Shown here piece after piece: positions 60,661 through 64,000 of a stretch of DNA of 64,000 nt (position 1 is the first letter of the stretch; every line of letters starts with the position of its first letter). The notes beneath the pieces were generated by a model that ran no database searches, was not told the DNA's origin, and saw only the letters and a list, made by a program, of their open reading frames with translations. Source of the stretch: Apiospora phragmitis (lineage: Eukaryota > Ascomycota > Sordariomycetes > Amphisphaeriales > Apiosporaceae); the NCBI GenBank assembly GCA_038363925.1, contig JAQQWL010000017.1, forward strand, positions 124,001 to 188,000, read 5' to 3'. A program made the translations under genes and the position numbers.

Positions 60661-63499
60661 ATGTTATTATCTTCTTTGTTATTAATTCCTATATTAGGAA
60701 TATTTTTAATATCTAGTGATATCTCTTATGATAATACGGAAAACGCGCCTTCAAAAATAAAATCTTATAAAATAACAGCTTTCGTAACATCTCTTGTTAA
60801 TTTAGCAATATCTTTAGTTATATTTATATTATTTGATTTTAGTTCTAATCAATTTCAATTTGTACAAGAACATTATGATATAAATTTATTTGATATATAT
60901 TTAGGAGTAGATGGGATTTCTATATATTTTGTATTATTAACTACTATAATAATGCCTATAGCTATATTATCTAATTGAAACTCAATAACAGAAAATATTA
61001 GATCTTATTTAATAATAATGTTATTATTAGAAACATTACTAATAGCTGTGTTTTTAGTATTAGATATTTTATTATTCTATGTATTTTTTGAAAGTATATT
61101 ACCTCCTTTATTTATATTAATAGGTTTATTTGGATCTAGTAATAAAGTAAGAGCTAGTTTTTATCTTTTCTTATATACATTTTTCCGAAAGTGTAAAAGA
61201 GCCAAATTCCGGGCAAGCCTTAAAGCTTTAGTAACCAAGTATATAAAGGAAACTTTTTATATGGCCTGATTAATGACTCAGGGTATGGTAATATCACTAA
61301 AGATGAAGAACAATTTGTTCATGAAATGGGTAATCGCGGATCTAAATCATTCTGGGTTTAAAGTCGAGTGTACACAGACTATAAACTTAAAGGGTGTAAA
61401 AGAGCAACGAGTAGATGGTTCTTCGAGTTCTAGAATTTTAGATTTCGTAAAGTGTACTCTAGTCGCAGGAAAACCTGTTTTTGAGAGAAAATTTCATTCT
61501 CGTTATAATAATATTATTGCAAATAGTAACTTTAAAAGATTATTGCACACAACCTACATAAACAAATTGGAAGCTAAAACTAATTTAGATCCCTGATTTA
61601 TTACAGGGTTAGTTGATGCAGAAGGATCTTTTATGTTAGGTTTTTTTAAAAGTGATACGTATAGAATGGGTTATCAAATCCAAGCCATTTTTAAAATTGC
61701 TTTACATAGTAAAGATTTAGATTTACTATCTCAAGTTCAAAAATTTTTTGGGTTAGGTAAAATCACCAAACACGGAGAAACTTCTTCACAATATACAGTT
61801 AAATCTTTAAAAGATTTAGAAACAATCATTGCTCATTTTGATAATTATCCGTTATTAGGTCAAAAATGAGCAGATTATACTCTTTTTAAAAGTGCTGTTC
61901 AATTAATTAAGGATAAAGAACATTTAAATAAACAAGGGTTTAATAAATTACTTTGTATTAGAGATTCTATGAATTTAGGTTTATCAGAAGAATTGAAATT
62001 CAATTTCCCTGAGATCAAGCCTGCACCTAGGCCATTAATTCAAAAAATTAATAATATAAATCCTAATTGAATCGCAGGTTTAACTAGTGGTGACGGATGT
62101 TTTCATATTTCTATACGTAACTCTCCTACAACTAAATGGGGTAAATCTGTAGTGTTAAAATTTCATATTGTTCAACATAGCAAAGATATTGAACTAATGG
62201 AAATGTTAATATCCACTCTTGGATGTGGTAGAATTGAATTAAGGTTAAACCAATCCGCAGTATATTTTGTTGTAACAAACTTTAAAGATATTTTTGAAAA
62301 AATTGTACCACTATTTGATAAATATTCAATTATAGGTGTTAAAGCTTTAGACTTTGCGGATTTAAAAAAAGTATTGGATTTAATGCACAATAAAGAACAT
62401 TTAACCGAACAAGGTTTGTCTAAAATTCAATCTATTAAGTTAAATATGAATTCTTTTAGAAAAATTTAATATTATTATAATTGCTGGTTAGCCAGTATGA
62501 ATTGAAGTAACTCAAAATTAAAGAAAACGCAGTTATGCGAACGTATTCGGATCTTTATTTCTATTGTTATCTATTTTAACAATATCTTCTATAATGGGTA
62601 CTACTGATTTTGATGCTTTATTTAAAACTAATTTTGATTACACTACACAGGTATTTTTATTTATCGGTATTTTTATATCATTTGCTGTAAAAACTCCTAC
62701 TATATTTTTAAACAATTGATTATTAAAGGCTCACGTTGAATCACCTTTAGGTGGAAGTATAGTATTAGCAGGTATTGTTTTAAAATTAAGTTTATATGGT
62801 ATATTTAGAATAATCTTACCTATATTACCTAAAGCTTCTTTAGATTATACATTTATTGTTTTTGTTATAGGTGTAATTACAATAATATACGCTAGTTTTA
62901 GTACATTAAGAACTACAGATATTAAAGAATTAATAGCTTATAGTTCTGTATCTCACGCAGCTGTATACTTAATAGGAGTATTTAGTAATACAATCCAGGG
63001 TATAGAGGGAGGTATAATATTAGGTTTAGCCCACGGATTTGTATCTAGTGGTTTATTTATATGTGCAGGAGGTATATTATACGATAGATCTGGTACTAGA
63101 TTAATACATTATTACAAAGGTGTAACTCAAATGATGCCTTTATTCTCTTTATTATTCTTTATTCTTTGTTTAGGTAATTGTGGAGCTCCTTTAACATTAA
63201 ATTTTGTAGGAGAATTTATGTCGTTATACGGTACTTTCGAAAGATTACCTCTATTAGGTGTGTTTGCTAGTACTTCAATTGTATTCTCAGCTGCTTATAC
63301 TATATACATGTTCAATAGAATTTCTTTTGGTGGATCATTTACTAAATTCTTTGAAGAAAATATAAGTGACGTAACTAAAAGAGAATTCTTTTTATTATTT
63401 GTATTAGTAGCCTTTACAGTAATATTGGGAATATACCCATCTATAATTTTAGACGGATTACATTACTCAGCTTCAAATTTAATCTATAGACTTATATAA
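60661..63499 (+). CDS. nad4: NADH dehydrogenase subunit 4, two exons
   Basis: Exons 60661-61180 and 62544-63499 join in phase (YT|LFGSLF) to 492 codons including TAA. Proton-channel subunit of complex I. Landmarks: LGVDGISIYFVLLTT, FYVFFESILPPLFILIG, KAHVESPLGGSIVLAG, LIAYSSVSHAAVYLIG and GNCGAPLTLNFVGEF. The junction follows the U/G group I rule. Confidence 0.95.
61181..62469 (+). CDS. LAGLIDADG endonuclease, nad4 intron, fused to exon 1
   Basis: The frame runs from exon 1 through the intron core (FRKCKRAKFRASLKALVTK...) without a stop to TAA at 62467-62469. Motifs are ITGLVDAEGSF (near 61597) and IAGLTSGDGCF (near 62071). It is an intact LAGLIDADG_1 enzyme, closest within the window to those at 1-960, 16995-17969 and 56404-57498. 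Confidence 0.9.
61181..62543 (+). other. nad4 group I intron
   Basis: The core overlaps the start of the ORF: ccgggcaagccttaaag near 61209, atgggtaatcgcggatctaa near 61325 and aaagagcaacgagtagatgg near 61398. The same core wording occurs in cox1 intron 9 (42850-43080). It ends with G at 62543. Confidence 0.85.
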
Positions 63500-63831
63500 T
63501 AATTAATATAATTAACGGCTCCGCGGCCCCCCCCTTATCTCATAATCTTTTCGAGATAGGGGGGGGTTCCGGTCTTAAAAAAATCAGAGATTTTTTTTAA
63601 GCGGTGCTAAAAAAAAATATCTGATTTTTTTAAGCGGTGCTTAAACTTGGGCGGAGGCCGAGCAGGCCTATAAAAAGTTATTTTATTTATACTTTAATTT
63701 GATGCCTTTGGCTAAGCTTTATCCCGGATCCTTTTTGGTGCCTTTATCACCGATATCTTTTAGTGATATCTGGCAAAACTTATTCTCTTTTATCTGTGTA
63801 ATCTGATAAAAGGGAGATTATAAATTATATA
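63500..63831 (+). repeat. Hairpin-rich spacer between nad4 and nad2
   Basis: No gene. GC and AT stems are packed together: cccccccttatctca...gagataggggggg, two related T/A stems ending gcggtgct, and ggcggaggcc. A palindrome gatatcttttagtgatatc lies at 63752-63770. Confidence 0.7.
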
Positions 63832-64000
63832 ATGATAACTTTATCTATATTAAGCTTATTATTTTCAAAAACCGTCATATTAAGACGAGATTTGTCCTTT
63901 CTATATACTAGAATAGCTATAATAGCTATTTCTTATTGTTTTTTACAAAATTTGGTAAGTTTATCTTTAGTAAACAAAGGAATAGGTTTACATGAAGTAA
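63832..64000 (+). CDS. nad2: NADH dehydrogenase subunit 2, 5' end (truncated by window)
   Basis: ATG 63832 opens a frame with MITLSILSLLFSKTVILRRD, SFLYTRIAIIAISYC and VSLSLVNKGIGLHE, the N-terminus of fungal NAD2 (conserved RRD, R.AI, NKG.GLH). The gene continues beyond the window. Confidence 0.85.
   Translation, partial: MITLSILSLLFSKTVILRRDLSFLYTRIAIIAISYCFLQNLVSLSLVNKGIGLHEV

Overview
The window reads as part of a large, AT-rich fungal mitochondrial genome. The evidence is: complex I genes (nad5, nad1, nad4, nad2) beside cob and cox1; TGA read as tryptophan throughout conserved genes (genetic code 4, for example the cox1 start WYERWF); group I introns at nearly every classic cob and cox1 site; and everything on the + strand except one small inverted fragment. 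The high load of introns, homing endonuclease genes (HEGs) and GC-rich hairpin clusters suits an early-diverging filamentous fungus, but the sequence alone does not fix the phylum.

Layout. 1-3317: end of a nad5 intron with two LAGLIDADG genes and a small membrane ORF. 3318-5504: last nad5 exon with a chimeric C-terminus and a displaced second tail. 5640-5712: tRNA-like gene. 6377-16973: cob in six exons (44-, 53- and 16-nt exons among them). 16995-25225: a broken HEG, a tRNA-like sequence and a second, displaced cob 3' end split by two introns. 25306-25935: unknown membrane ORF. 25996-26066: second copy of the tRNA-like sequence. 26632-58063: cox1 in fourteen exons (28, 11 and 19 nt among the smallest), whose lengths sum to 561 codons including the stop. 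58063-58842: low-complexity membrane ORF. 58967-59037: tRNA-Arg(UCU). 59312-60454: intact nad1. 60661-63499: nad4 with one intron. 63832 to the end: start of nad2.

The conserved genes make inner-membrane subunits of complex I (nad), III (cob) and IV (cox1). Most other coding sequence belongs to LAGLIDADG or GIY-YIG endonucleases. Many are read in frame from the upstream exon. Many are fused, nested inside one another, frameshifted, or cut by hairpin elements.

The most notable signal is repeated displacement of gene 3' ends. nad5 and cob each carry a complete-looking C-terminus, then HEG sequence, then a tRNA-like sequence, then a second copy of the same gene's C-terminus. A similar displacement occurs inside HEGs. 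In one cob-derived intron a single LAGLIDADG gene is scattered in four pieces around GIY-YIG genes, with one piece inverted. GC-hairpin elements lie at many breakpoints, and one family has its core in both orientations. Several frameshifts lie in homopolymers, so some breaks could be sequencing errors.
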